A stretch of DNA of 64,000 bases from Aspergillus flavus (lineage: Eukaryota; Ascomycota; Eurotiomycetes; Eurotiales; Aspergillaceae): assembly GCF_009017415.1 (NCBI RefSeq), contig NC_092405.1, forward strand, positions 4,402,001 through 4,466,000. The letters are read 5' to 3'. Every line of letters starts with the position of its first letter. Positions within the stretch are counted from its first letter, which is position 1. The translations under genes and the position numbers were made by a program. Below the pieces are notes generated by a model that did no database searches, had not been told where the DNA came from, and saw only the letters and a list, made by a program, of their open reading frames with translations. Positions 1 through 12,148 of the stretch are shown here, piece after piece.

Positions 1-522
1 CATGCCTATGTTGAGACAAACTATTATGACTCTGACAAGGATGGCACTCTCAACGGAAGCGAACTCGGCGTGGATTCCACCAATTACGGTGGAATGGATC
101 TCGTTACCGAAAAGTACGACTATCCAGCTGTCGCATCCGTCTTATCTCCGGACGATGCTCTGACCTATGTCACCAAGTGTAAGTTGCAGTTCTACAGACG
201 CTCCACCGCTATAACATACTAATAGTACATAGATGCTGGAGCATCAAAGGTGAGGGACAGTGTCGACACCCAGTTAGTCGCCCAGGTCGAATCCTACGGC
301 AAAGACGGCGCACTGATCTCCGACGAAGCGGACATGGGAGGCGCGGGTGACCTCGACCAGGGTACGACCCCTACCGATACCGATGGCGATGGAATCCCCG
401 ACGATGCCGAGGCAGAGCTTGGAACAGACCCCAACACTGCGGATTCCATGGACCTGGATACCAGTGGTTACACTTTCCTGGAGGTCTGGGCAAACTCTTT
501 GGTTCCTTCCAGCTACGCTTGA
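1..522 (+). CDS. plyC: Pectate lyase C (plyC), 3' end only
   Basis: This is the C-terminal part of a secreted pectate lyase that cleaves pectin by beta-elimination; the 5' part lies outside the window. Exons are 1-178 and 233-522, and the 54-nt intron (179-232) has a TACTAATA branch site. The visible 155 residues hold an EF-hand-like loop (DSDKDGTLNGSE) near the start and a second calcium-type motif (DTDGDGIPDD followed by GTDP) near the end. Fungal PlyC-type lyases are known to carry such an EF-hand-like insert, and the ending LVPSSYA fits. The catalytic parallel beta-helix is not visible here, so the family call rests on the C-terminus. A polysaccharide lyase of another subfamily is the main alternative. 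Confidence 0.75.
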
Positions 523-2053
523 TTGTTTGGCCAGGTTTGCTGGGTGTTCATCATGCCTTGCATTGTACATACATAAATCTTACATACTTTTCTACTAAGC
601 AATTTCACCAATGAGAAAGACAATCGAGCTTCTTGACATATATGAATGTCTCTTAAGGTAATTGTGCGGACTTTATGGGATTTATGAAGTCGTGGATCAA
701 TTACTCCACGATATTATGTTTGTAGGTAGCAATGTCCCTAACCAACGTTGTTGCCCGGGATTCTACAGGGCATTTATGAATTTTCCGGGGCTTTCATGCT
801 AGGGCTCAGAGATGCTCAGACATAGTAAGTTTAATGATTGAAAAAATTATGCGCAGGAGCTCCCGATGAGCATGTGAATCCTCCAGAGCTGCTGTGCATT
901 CTTTAACCAACCAACAGGCGTTTGAATGGGGTCTGTCTTTGATTAACTGGAGAACGTGTTTCCAAACTAAAGCGATAGTATGTGAATCGTACCAGTTAGT
1001 GCTTGGGGGCCATAAATCGATCCACTCAATTAGGACCGAACGAACCCCAAGTGGAGAGACATAGTAGACCATCCCCGATCATTCTAATTGTCTACATTGT
1101 TAATGGCTAGTCAATCATACGTTCCCTTTCATGTACTTTCTACGTAAGAGTTCTGATTTGCCTGAGTCAGCCTAAGATTGTAATTGAGACCTAAATTGAG
1201 AATCTGAGGCAATTTCTCTAGGATCGGCATAATGCCAAGCTTTATAGAGATAGGGGAAAGGTATAGCTGCGCCGTTAAGATCGTAGGCACGAGAACCCTC
1301 AAGATTCGTTGGAAAATATTCTGAAAATCCGCCACCGGACATACGAAGGATCTGATTCCCCGATCTAAAACAGGGTCTTCGGGGAAACTCTCAAATCCAC
1401 CGCTATAACTGCCAAGTGGACTACCTCGAGGCCCACAGGGGTTCATATGGAAGCTTGACATTGCGCCACCAACGTAGGCTTGGCTGCCATGTTCCTTTTC
1501 TATGCTTAGCATTTGCTTGTGGATCTCTGATTCAATTCTTGGTAAACCTGCCCATCGTAGCACAAATTCTCTTATCTTATTAGTGATACCCTTTGACCTC
1601 CTAATATTATTACTGTGCGACTTTATAGAGTGGAGCCGAGTTGTTTTTTGCACCCCCTACGCCATCCACGGGCGTCACTGTGGGCCCTAGCACTAAAGTA
1701 CTTTCACTGCGCCGCACCACTACTACTTATACGTAGTACAATTAATCCCAGTACTGGAACCAGGATGAGGCTAATCGGTCAATGCCAAGTGCAAGATCAT
1801 TTCCCAGGAAGGAAAAGTCAAGGACTTTTGTATGTACCAAGCCAACGAATAAAAGAAAAACCGCTGGCCAACACAAGATCGTCACACCGTTAAGCAATCG
1901 TGCCCCTGATACATAGTAGACAATGATATAGTGTTACATCATTCTGTCTCGGTCTACTGACGCTAAGCAATGGGGTGGTCAAAATTCCTCGTAATTCTGT
2001 TGAAGACTTTTTAAAACACGTTCGCTCACCATGTTCTTCCGCCCGTAGACATC
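523..2053. other. Intergenic; possible eroded gene on minus strand
   Basis: No convincing gene is seen in this 1.5-kb gap. An open stretch on the minus strand (1653-1129, about 170 codons) lacks an ATG at its head. It encodes an amphipathic segment followed by hydrophobic runs (near residues 110-140), which vaguely recalls fungal membrane-anchored proteins. No splice pattern completes it, so it may be a relic or chance. The rest is AT-rich spacer and the promoter side of the downstream glycosyltransferase. Confidence 0.3.
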
Positions 2054-3473
2054 ATGACACGACCGAACCAGAGTCGCTACCTATTTCGTTTCGGGATCCC
2101 TTCCATCGTGGGTGGCATCCTTGGGCTGCTCATCTGGTCCCTGTGGTTCGGTGTCAACTCCGATCGAGACAATGTATCATCCTTGATAAACCACCTCATT
2201 CCTGCAGGCCATTGTGCTTGCCAAACAGCCGTGTCATTCGAATGCGGGAGTTGTCTCCGTTGTGCTTCTGGTCTCCCTGAGGATCCAACACCACAAGCAC
2301 GAGCTTATAACCCAGTCTACGACGCACATAACCTATCCCTGAATGCTGCCCAGTGCCAGGGTTTCTTTCCAGGCCTGTTCGAAGATGTCCACCGCGCGCA
2401 GGCATTCTGGACTGCAAAGCATGGCATATCCATGCATGACTTGAATGACATTCATCTGGTGGATGGCATGGCTCGTGCAGCAGTAGTCAATGGTCAGCTA
2501 TATGTGATATCCACTCATGCCAGAGGAGACGACCATCGGCGTAAAATCTTGGGTATCTTGGGTTCGATCCATCGGGCATTAGCCTCGAGTCCTAATACTT
2601 CTGCTCTACCTAATACAGAGTTCATTTTCTCTGTAGAGGACAAAGTAGACGATGTTGCCAGTCCTCATCACCCTCTATGGGTCTTGGCCCGAAAGCCAGA
2701 TGAGAAAGCCGTGTGGCTCATGCCGGACTTCGGCTTCTGGGCTTGGGAACACGGCAAGGTTGACAGCAAGATCGGTCCGTATACTCAGGTGGTGGATCGT
2801 ATTCGACAGAAAGATGTCCCTTGGGAGGAGAAAGAGGCTAAGCTGGTGTGGAGGGGGAAACTGAGCTTTGCGGCGAAGATGCGACGGGCGTTGCTGGAGG
2901 CAGCAAGGAATCAGCCATGGGCTGACGTCAAAGAAGTAGTATGGAAGGATAAGACGAACTTTATCAGCATGGAGGAACACTGCCGGTATCGCTTCATTGC
3001 TCATGTAGAAGGTATGATTGTCTCTGTTCATCTCAACGGACACTGCTAACAGATTTGCACTAGGACGATCTTATTCAGCTTCCCTTAAATATCGCCAGGC
3101 ATGCGGTTCCGTCGTCGTCGCACATAAACTCCAGTATATCCAACACCACCACTACCTCCTTGTTTCGTCCGGCCCAGATCAGAATTTTGTCGAAGTAGAG
3201 CGCGACTTTTCTGACCTGCCAGCGAAAATGCAGACGTTGCTAGACGATCCAGCGTCTGCTGAGCGCATTGCCAATAATAGTGTCACAACGTTTCGGGATC
3301 GATATTTGACTCCAGCTGCAGAGTCATGTTATTGGCGTGAGCTTTTGGATCAGTGGACAGCAGCGTCGCGACATATTACCGACGCAATTTCTCCATCTGA
3401 ATTTGTACTCAGGGGTATACGTTATGAATCTTTCATATTGCTTGATAGCCAGAAAATGATGCAGTTTCCATGA
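2054..3473 (+). CDS. GT90 / CAP10-like glycosyltransferase, type II membrane protein
   Basis: This is a predicted Golgi glycosyltransferase of family GT90 (CAP10 domain, related to cryptococcal Cap10/Cap59-type and POGLUT enzymes); donor and acceptor are unknown. Exons 2054-3011 and 3064-3473 encode 455 residues. An N-terminal hydrophobic anchor spans about residues 14-33, giving type II topology, and is followed by a Cys-rich lumenal stem with repeated C-x-C/C-x2-C patterns. The CAP10 core is seen as LVWRGK near residue 270 and as EGRSYSASLKYR, which is restored exactly by removing the 52-nt intron (3012-3063). The latter is the family's nucleotide-sugar-binding VEGxxxSxRxK-like motif. The end matches the family's post-motif region (LLVSSGPDQNFVEV, then DDPASAERIANNS). 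The ATG at 2054 is chosen because it precedes the anchor. Confidence 0.85.
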
Positions 3474-5034
3474 CCAATGTTGAGATTTGAAGTATATACA
3501 GATGACACAGAATCCGATTTAGATGAGATACAGCGGCTTCGGCATCAGCTCTCAGCATGAGCAATAAGAAACGAAGGAAGACCTGGATTCCGAGCTCCTG
3601 GTCATAGCCTTAGGGCTCTAGGATAAGTCTTCCAACGCGGGCCTATCTTAGCAGAAGAAGGATCGGCCATAGATAATGTTGTGAATAAGGTGTTCAAGGC
3701 ACATGTCAGGATGCGGCTTCAGGCAGACAGGCTAATGAGAGCTAATCTGGGTATAAAACTTCTTGAGAATTATCCAAAGTCTATATATATCTTAAGAGTA
3801 TAGGTCCTCTAATTTTTCATGATTTATAGAATTAACATTACACGATAGAGCTCTCCGGAATTCTCTAATCCAGGTCATGTGACACCATCTCTGCCTCAGG
3901 CCCGCCTGACTTGATATACCAGTAAAAGCAACGTGAAACCAGCCGTATTTGGGTGAATTAGACCGTGTTGATTCGAAAACATGATACTAGAGTACCATTT
4001 CTCAAATTTATTACTGTAAAACGGATCTACCCGCACTTTGCTGGGGCGGATAACCAGGTGATAGTAAAGGCAAAATAGGACGTCGGTTCGCCTCGACGGA
4101 TCTGAGTGATCGGCGCTGCATTCAGCTGCCCAAAGACTGACGCTATGACTAAAGTGATAAAGCTGACGTGATTTGTTTTTTGTTCGTATTACTAATTGTA
4201 TTCGAAACCCTAATTTCATACCCGGGATCTTTTAAGTACATACAAGCCACTATAAGCAGCGTATCTTCTAAATGGGATCCTTATAATCCCTGAGGCAGTC
4301 CACCCTGACCCCGAGCCACAACGTACTGAGATACTCCGGGGTGCTCTGTAGGGTGGGCAAAGATCGTGCTGATCCATGTTGGGGGTGGTTGCATATTATT
4401 TCCTATTGATGAATCTTGCCAGCTGTACGGAGTACACAAAAGATCATCTGACCATCTTTGGTAGAGCAATTCTGATCCGTTCCACCCACGACCTGTAAGC
4501 GAACCGCTCTACCAAGATCAACACGATCCTTTCACATCCTATATCTCTGTGGAGTGGTTCGCTTATATATTATAAGTGGAACTATCGGAACCACTAGATC
4601 AAGGGTGGACCTATTATCTTTTGTATATAGCCGACAGGGTTCGTTGAAAGGAAATGATATCCACTAGGATCAGCCCGATCTTTCTGCACCATTCAGTAGT
4701 AGCACAGTAAATCCTCAACCTCAGCTGGAGGAGCTCGCGCCCCTCGATATCACTAGCGCGTATCTCTAAGTTTACAAGAACACCAGTCAGATTGCTTTTT
4801 ATATGTCTATGGACCCACACCAATACCTTCAATGGGTGGTGGCTAGCTGCATGGACGAGGCCGAAACTTAAATTCCGGCGAGTCCTAAAGGCTAACACAG
4901 CCCAGCAGCCTTTGCTCAGCTGCTTGCTCCTCGGGGTCGAAAAAATGGCGAACTCCCTTTGTGATTTCGAATGATTATCTATGCCAATCACTGCAAGAGT
5001 AAAAGGCTTTCATGGTTGAGTGGACACAAACACC
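3474..5034. other. Intergenic, no gene seen
   Basis: This 1.56-kb spacer contains only short chance reading frames on both strands. It has an AT-rich patch around 3775-3845. No tRNA, repeat family or splice-supported exon was recognised. The right part is presumably the promoter of the HET gene. Confidence 0.5.
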
Positions 5035-8000
5035 ATGGGGCAAGCAGAGAGTTACGAAGGCAATATCAACTGCCCTGTAAATCGCTACCGCTACTCTCCG
5101 TTACCCCAGGGATGTATCCGGCTACTGCGTCTCCTGCCTAGCGAGAAGAGCGATTCGCGTCTACAGGGTCATCTGTTCAATTATCCTCTAGGGCTGTTAG
5201 CAGCCAAAACGCACCTGTACGAGGCTTTGTCCTATGTCTGGGGTGACTTAAATAACAGTCGATTAATCTCATTAGGAAATTATGATTTCCCCGTTACAAA
5301 AAATCTCCACACAGCTCTGCTGTATTTTCGTGACCAATACATTGAGCGAATCATCTGGGTTGATGCGGTTTGCATAAATCAGGAGGATCTCAATGAGAAG
5401 GGAGAACAGGTTCGACGCATGGCTGAGATATACAGTAAAGCCAGTCGGGTGATTGTTTGGCTCGGGCATATGGAGAATCATAGTAATGAAGCACTTGAGG
5501 CAATACGGATCGCTGCTCAGAGACCGCATGGCGTGGACGACAAACTTACCAGGGAGGCAGTATTCTGTTTGCTCCGGCGACCATGGTTTGAACGCATATG
5601 GGTATTCTATGACCCACCCACCAAACTAGAGTTTCCTGTTTCTGATAATTATAATACAGGTCCTTCAGGAGGTTGCCTCCGCACGACAGATCTTAATAAA
5701 GGGTGGAGATACAGAGATGGACGGTCATGTTTTCTGCACGGGTCTTACATCTAAATCATTCGAATACCTTTATAAAGATTTCCCTGATTTACATACCGTG
5801 GTCCGCCCTGTGATATTCCTCATGAGCGAATCATTATTTCGGCCAAAAGTGGTAGAGAGGACATCCAACGAATTCTCATTGAATATACGCCCTCTCGGCG
5901 AACTACTTGACATGTACCACACCCGTAAAGCTACCAAGCAACATGATAAGCTGTTTGCCTTGATAGGCATGTCCTCTGACGCCTCGATCCCGACTGATCT
6001 ACTGCCTGACTATAGCACACCATGGGCACGGCTTTTTGAGCGGCTCATTCGATATCTGCTTGGGGGTGATGTGGCAATCAGAACTTGTGATGCATCTGAA
6101 CGAGTTTTAATAAGTGGCTCGGGCTATATTCTCGGCAAGGTGCTGTCAGTGACAAGTAGTCAGCATGAGGATGGACAGGATGTGGGTTTGGCTACAAGAG
6201 ATATAGATGGAAGTTTTGGACCCGAAACACAGTGGCGCCTACCAGCTATAGCAAAGCCCGTTCAGGTGGGCGACTTAATTTGTCAGCTACGTGGAGCGGC
6301 GAAGCCTACAATAATTCGTCTATGCCATGATCACTTTTCCATAATACTGATTGCGCCATCTCTGGAACTTAAGCAGCCGGTGTCCGACACTTCATTGGTC
6401 TTTTTTCTTTCCTGGGATTGGCAGGATGCCTATGGGAAGCTGTCGAATCTGGACGATGCCCAGAGGCCCGTGGATTACAGCTTACCTTGGCACTGGGGCA
6501 ACCAGTGTGCGGCCTGTTCAAGTGAATTGCATGAATTGTGGTGCACTGGTCTAATATTGGACGAAGCAGAGGAGTATCGACTTGCAGAAAACAAACTTCA
6601 ACAAGTCCTGTCAGGGTATGAGGAAACCATTGGGGCAGAGGATCCGCGAACGCTGGTGTGCATGGATAAGCTCGCATTGATACACAAGAAATTAGGGTTA
6701 TTGAATGACGAGGAGCCGAATATGGTGCCTGAAGAGTTACGTGGGTTAAGACTTTCCGAACTCAGCTCGCTCAATGACTGGACTTTGAGACTCAAGTTCA
6801 AGCAAAAAGGTTCGTTTTAACCCCCAACGCAGAGATATTTCCCGAAACGACTGCCTTCGGCCCGGTTGGTGACTGGTTATTTCAGGAGTTATCCGTTACG
6901 GAACTGCATTCAGGATCAATATCCCTGGTGTTGAGAGAGCTGTCTTACTCACTGCCAGGCGTAATCTCGCCGATGAACAAGGTCGTTTATCACAGGATTT
7001 AGAAATTTACAACGAACATGGTCGGAATAAGTTGAGAGACATTGGGCATAAAGAGGTATTTCTCTCCGCGTTCGACCCGAGATCTGCGAGCGATACGGGC
7101 GTGTATTCAGGCTATGGAGCAATTCTGTTTGATAAGGAGGCCGAATCTTATCTTGGTGGTTATGGTTTTTCCCTAGAATTGGGTCAGGCCAATCTGGAAG
7201 GCGACGGCCTGGGGGTTTGCGGTTATTTGAAACAGGACACGCTTTCAAGAAGCACAGGGCTGTGCCTTAGTTGTCAGGATGACCGCATGACATACAACGC
7301 CATAACAATGCCAGGGATGAGCGGATCGCCTGTATTCTTGTCTCGTAATGGAGATGCCACCGCCGTCGGCATTCAGTGAGCCCCTGCCCCCATTATGCCT
7401 TTCTTCCATTCTACCCTGCGTTTGAAGACTGATTGCGTAAAATTCCACGTAGCATCGACTCATGTGACGTGGGCGGATGGTGCATGCGCCTTACTGTCGA
7501 GGTTTTGGAGGAAATATTTGGCTGGGCTAAAGCCATGTACACAAACAAATGTTTGAGAATATCTTCAACGGCAAGATTGCCCCAAGAAGGTATTTATCTT
7601 CACTTTCCGGATCATGAGCACGCTATTGCAGCAATAGGTGAACAAGTCCCACCGACTATATTCAATATTCTTCCCTTGTATGCGCCAAGCGGAACCGGTT
7701 GCAGCGAGTTCTACGTGTTTCGCTTTCGAGTGCCTCCCAAGTGGACACGTCCAAACAAGAAATGGGTGCAATGGCACATTAAAAACAATGCTGTCAGACT
7801 GACAAGCTATCTGCGGAAGTCTTGTATAGTGAAGTTTCACTCGATAGTAGAAAGGGGGCCAAATACTTTTCGGGTTTTCGTCGATGACAGTGAACTCGCG
7901 ATACGTGTCCAGCAGAACCGCAGGGTGTATTCTACAAGAGTCTTGTTTGTTACTAGGGGAATACCAAGGTTGTCTTGGCCATACGTGAGTGTGCAAGCAT

Positions 8001-8081
8001 CAAGCTTTTATTATTTGTGAAACGGAGCTCACCTAATATTAGTTCAATCATTTCACTCTTGAAGCGGGAGCTGCGAATTAG
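5035..8081 (+). CDS. HET-domain protein with TPR segment and degenerate trypsin-like domain
   Basis: This is a large predicted allorecognition or programmed-cell-death-type protein. Exons 5035-5601, 5660-6809, 6886-7375, 7453-7984 and 8043-8081 encode 925 residues. Residues about 60-230 form a HET domain (YEALSYVWGD, WVDAVCINQ, RIWVLQEVA, the last restored by the first splice). Residues about 485-540 resemble kinesin-light-chain TPR repeats. Exon 3 encodes a trypsin-like fold: GTAFRI, LLTARRNL, GYGAIL and GMSGSPVF. Compared with the family pattern, the catalytic His appears as Arg598 and the Asp as Gly648, while Ser718 is kept, so it is probably a pseudoprotease. The last 190 residues are not recognised. 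The ATG at 5035 sits in a good CACCATGG context. The last intron (GTGAGT donor) is least certain; without it the protein stops at 8020. Confidence 0.75.
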
Positions 8082-9194
8082 GTGTGGTTGAGAACGGAAA
8101 GGGAGGGATAGACTTTTGTTATACCTGGATACGACCTATGAAGCTTCTCCCATTGTGGACGGTGGGCATTAAATCTAATGTATGTATGATAATTTACCAG
8201 TCGTCCAATCTACTTGAGACTGGGACGTCTCTTGTACTTTTTAGCAGTTGAAATGGTTCAAGTCTATCAGCTTGACCACAGTACTAAACCTCTATATAAA
8301 TTTTATACTAGCCTTCTTGAGCCATGTCATACACTCTTCTGTAGTAGAAAAGACCAAATCTTATGTTTCCCCTTCGCCAGCAGCAAGCCTAGCTATCAAA
8401 GACTTGTAGTCTAGGCTTACGAGTACATCGTGGCCGTGGCCCTCAACGCACTTAGGATGTATTCTGCTGCTGGACCAACATAGGACTCTTGGAAATATAG
8501 GTATGACCAAGAGCGCTATAAGCGCAGCGGATCTACTGTCCAATGCAATCCTACGTTTGATCTGCGTGTTCATACTCTATGGAAGTTCACAACAATAGTC
8601 GACCCACTCAATCATGCAAGTCAAGTAAACAACAATTGAGCACCTTCAGGACTCACAAGCACGCCATTTTTCGTGCCCCGTATACAATCGCCAAGGCTGC
8701 GTATGTTAATGGTGACATCACCATTGTATACTGTCGCATAGAAGTGCAGAAGGCCTTAATCTCCAAGTGGGTCAATCTCTACTACAAAAGCTCATGACAG
8801 CGGCTGTATGATCCCGTCAAAAAAAAGCCATGGTATTAATTAAGCACAGTTGACAGCTAAGAGTGGTGGAAGGTAAAATTGTCATGGGTGGTACATCAGC
8901 CAACGTATCATTTCGAACCAAACGGGACTCATCCACGGTTTGGAAAGAGTGTAACCCTACTCCGGAGTACATATACCTGCTGTTTGCGGCCTAGCAAAAT
9001 TCCATATTTGTATACTCTTGACGCAATGTACTGTGAAAAAAGTATTAACTCCTCGTTTCAGCTCTTCGTGTTGCTACAATTAAAATTCTGTTGGTCGCCG
9101 CCGTTATGCGCACCCAATACTATGTATCCCTGACTATGATCCAATTCGCCTTGATCAACCTATCGTTTATACCTCTCGTTACATTTGAACCATA
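8082..9194. other. Intergenic, no gene seen
   Basis: This 1.1-kb spacer lies between the HET gene and the glutamate-cysteine ligase-like gene. It shows only short unlinked reading frames and a TATATAAA-like element near 8291. No family motif, tRNA or repeat was recognised. Confidence 0.5.
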
Positions 9195-11356
9195 ATGGGT
9201 CGTGCGTACGTTGAAAATTACCTCGACACATAATTCCAAGAGGGGAGCTCTAACAAGCTATAGATGGGTCGGAAGACCGCCCTTGTCACCGGATGAACTT
9301 CAGAAGATTGGCCCTCAGGCGCGAAAATGGGCTGCCGAGGTACTACTACACTCCATTTCTATTATTCCAGATCTATCGATGCTAACACATACTGCTCTAA
9401 GCAAATCCTGAACGTATGGAGACGGGGAAAAGACATTAATGACCCGAGGGCCCTATGGGGTGACGAGGTACGTTTTAGCTGGAAGAAGTACGCGGTCTTT
9501 TATCTGACCATCTCATGTAGTTGGAGTATGTAATGGTACAATTCGACCCTTCGCAATCTCGTGCAACGGCCGTACTGGATCAAGAGAACGTCTTAAGTCG
9601 GTGGAATGATCAGGTTTCCAGCAAGTTAGGGTAAGTGAAGATTTGTTCTTGACTGGGGCTCGGTAACGTCAACGGACCTTTCAATTGACACGGAATTTAG
9701 GGAAACTCTCAAAGACGAGTACATGGATCTGCAGCCAGAATGGACGAACTTTTCGGTCGAGTCAACCCCTTCGAAGCCATACACCGACGAAACACGGGAT
9801 CTCCTCAATGTCGAGAGGAACATGAAACGGAGGTAAGTAGGCAGGCTGAGCGTTAGCTACCCCAACGGTCTAACCATTACAGACGAGCATTAATCAAAGA
9901 TCTTTTGGGGCCTACACAATATCCCCTGACCATTGCTCACTTTCCGCGCTTGGGTACCAAAGGCCAATTCACGACCCCCCACTATCACACCTCGCAGAGA
10001 GACGTTCATCACAGAATGATACCACCTCAAGTGGAGGCTCCGGGGCTTCGGTATGTCTATACAAACCAACAAGTCCTTAGTCGACGACAACGTCCATTCC
10101 GCCTCCATGCCCCAATATATAGGGATCGGAACACGCCGCGACCTTTTATAGATGAAGACTGCTTAGCCGAAGGAGCATTGTTGAGGAAAGATAATGTCTA
10201 TCTCGAAGGGCAGGCGTTTGGTGTAGCATGCTGCGCACTCCAGATCACAGTTCAAGCTGCAAATGAACCTGACGTGAGATGGCTACACGACCAATTAGTC
10301 GTTCTAGGTCCTATAATGCTAGCTTTAACTGCAGCATCCCCTATCTATAAAGGTTATCTGGCTAATACAGATTCGCGATGGGACTACCTAGCTGCCAGTT
10401 TTGATATCCGTACTCAAGAGGAAGAGTGCAAATTCCTGGGGACTCCTAAGCAATGTTGCTCAAGTCCACTAATGCGCTGGTCTTCCAACCGGGTGTACCT
10501 CTCTCATGAACGACCAGCGGGTATAGCAAATGCCTGTGGGCAAGTTCAGGTGGACGAATCAGCAAGACGACAGCTTCTCGATGGGGGAATGGACGAAACC
10601 ATAGCTTCGTACTTTTCCAACCTTCTATGGCACGATCCGCTGTGGCTAAATCAAGATGCAATCGAACTGAGCAGCCCGGACACCACTCATATATTCGAGA
10701 AGTTTCAACATGGAGTGTGGAGGCATGTTCACCTGAAAATGCCGGAAGCTAGCACAGGGTCTGGATGGCGGGTTGAGTTCCGCCCCATGGAAGTTCAACC
10801 CAAGGATTCGGAAAACGCAGCATTCGCGGTGTTCATGTTATTGTTGTCCAGGGCCATATTGGCGTACCGGTTGAACTTCTATATCCCCATCGATTTAGTG
10901 ACGGAGTCCATGCAACGAGCACAAAAGCTTGATGCCGTGACTAAGGAACGCATTTGGTTTCGGGGACGGGACTGGGCTCCAGATGGGCTGGATTCTATTC
11001 AATGCAATCCTCAACACGGCTGCGCTCAGTCACAAAAGGAAGACGTATATGCTCTAATGACCATTGATGAGATCATCAACGGCGAGCACTCGATGTCACC
11101 GGCTCGATTCCCTGGACTAGTCCCCATCGTTCGATCATATCTGTTGGAACGGGATTTGCTTCCCAATGAAGAAGCCAAGCTGATGCAATATCTCAATCTC
11201 ATCAGTTGTCGGGCGAGTGGTAGTCTGCCAACTCCTGCCAGGTGGATGAGAGACTTTGTTGCTAAGCATGAAGACTATCAACATGATAGCGTTGTGAGCG
11301 AAAGGATCTGCTATGATATGCTGAGAGAAGTTGTGAATATGAATGAAGCTGATTGA
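9195..11356 (+). CDS. Divergent glutamate-cysteine ligase, catalytic subunit type
   Basis: Enzymes of this eukaryotic family join L-glutamate and L-cysteine with ATP, the first step of glutathione synthesis in the cytosol. Exons 9195-9205, 9264-9339, 9402-9467, 9521-9630, 9701-9832 and 9883-11356 encode 622 residues, close to the usual 630-700. Family signatures in order are LWGDELEYV (restored by splicing), VESTPSKPY, FPRLGTKGQF, ALTAASPIYKGYL, DSRWDYLAASFD and WRVEFRPMEVQ followed by ENAAF. The first exon is only 11 nt and is inferred because it gives an MGRAW start aligned with the family's MGLLxLGTP. The protein looks divergent in the middle (Cys pair KQCC, residues replacing the usual KSRYDS region). 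It may be a paralogue of the housekeeping enzyme; whether it makes gamma-glutamylcysteine or another gamma-glutamyl product is open. Confidence 0.85.
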
Positions 11357-12071
11357 GTCTGGTTAGATGTATTAGCAAATAGCATTTAAGCTTAAAAAAA
11401 AGTCATGTTAAGAAGTAGCATCAGATACACATCTTCATAGAACGGTTTCTCTTTTTCCCTCATGTGTTATGTGTTTAGATCAAGGGCCCACTGCCTTCTC
11501 TGTAAGACGTTCGTATTTGCACAGGGCATTTGGTGATGCAGGATTTCCTCACTTGATCTCTTTAGTGAAGCCAGAAGAAATTGATTTGTCGCATTTCTCG
11601 CTCGCTCGGATTTTCTACATCTCATCTTGTGCACATGTGGAGCAGATATGTAGAAAACGATTGATTTGTTTATCAGGCACCTGACGAGTGGAAGTTGGGG
11701 GCCTTCATATAGACAGTCTAATACAAACATTCTCAAGACTACGTGTAAATTCCAAAGGTAAAGGACCTAAGAAACAAACAATTGAGGGTGAGTTAAGCGG
11801 CTGGCAAAGTATCAAAAATTCGCCAATATATATATGCGAGTATGACCTCAGTGCTAGACGCCACCAGGGCCAAGAATTTTTTATTTTCTCGTGAATTATG
11901 CGCAAAGATCGACTTCCTAAAGGTTTCTCCATAACGTCCATATACTTCTGTCCTGCCAGCCATTCGCCATATCCCATGTTACCGAGAGAATTTGATAGGC
12001 AGGACACAAGTTGCTGATTAAATGTTTGTATGCTTATAGAGCAAAAAGTATAGGCATAATTCCAACAAGCA
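11357..12071. other. Intergenic between ligase gene and tRNA
   Basis: This 0.7-kb spacer has no supported gene. A minus-strand reading frame runs through it and across the tRNA, and is therefore treated as chance. The downstream tRNA carries its own internal promoter. Confidence 0.5.
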
Positions 12072-12143
12072 TCCGATGTGGTGTAATGGTTAACATCGCT
12101 GTCTCTCACACAGCAGCTCGGGGTTCGATTCCCCGCATCGGAA
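12072..12143 (+). tRNA. tRNA-Glu, anticodon CTC
   Basis: The 72-nt sequence folds into a complete cloverleaf. The 7-bp acceptor stem pairs TCCGATG with CATCGGA, followed by discriminator A. The D stem pairs GTGT with ACAT, the anticodon stem pairs GCTGT with ACAGC around loop CTCTCAC, and the T stem pairs CGGGG with CCCCG around TTCGATT. The anticodon is CTC, which reads GAG (Glu). No intron is present. The B box (GGTTCGATTCC) is intact. Confidence 0.97.
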
Positions 12144-12148
12144 TTATC

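Noticed and set aside
5035..5754. Two or three separate short genes instead of one HET gene
   Set aside because: Removing introns with consensus sites restores RIWVLQEVA, the in-frame trypsin-like start and VGIHIDS, so a single gene is better supported.
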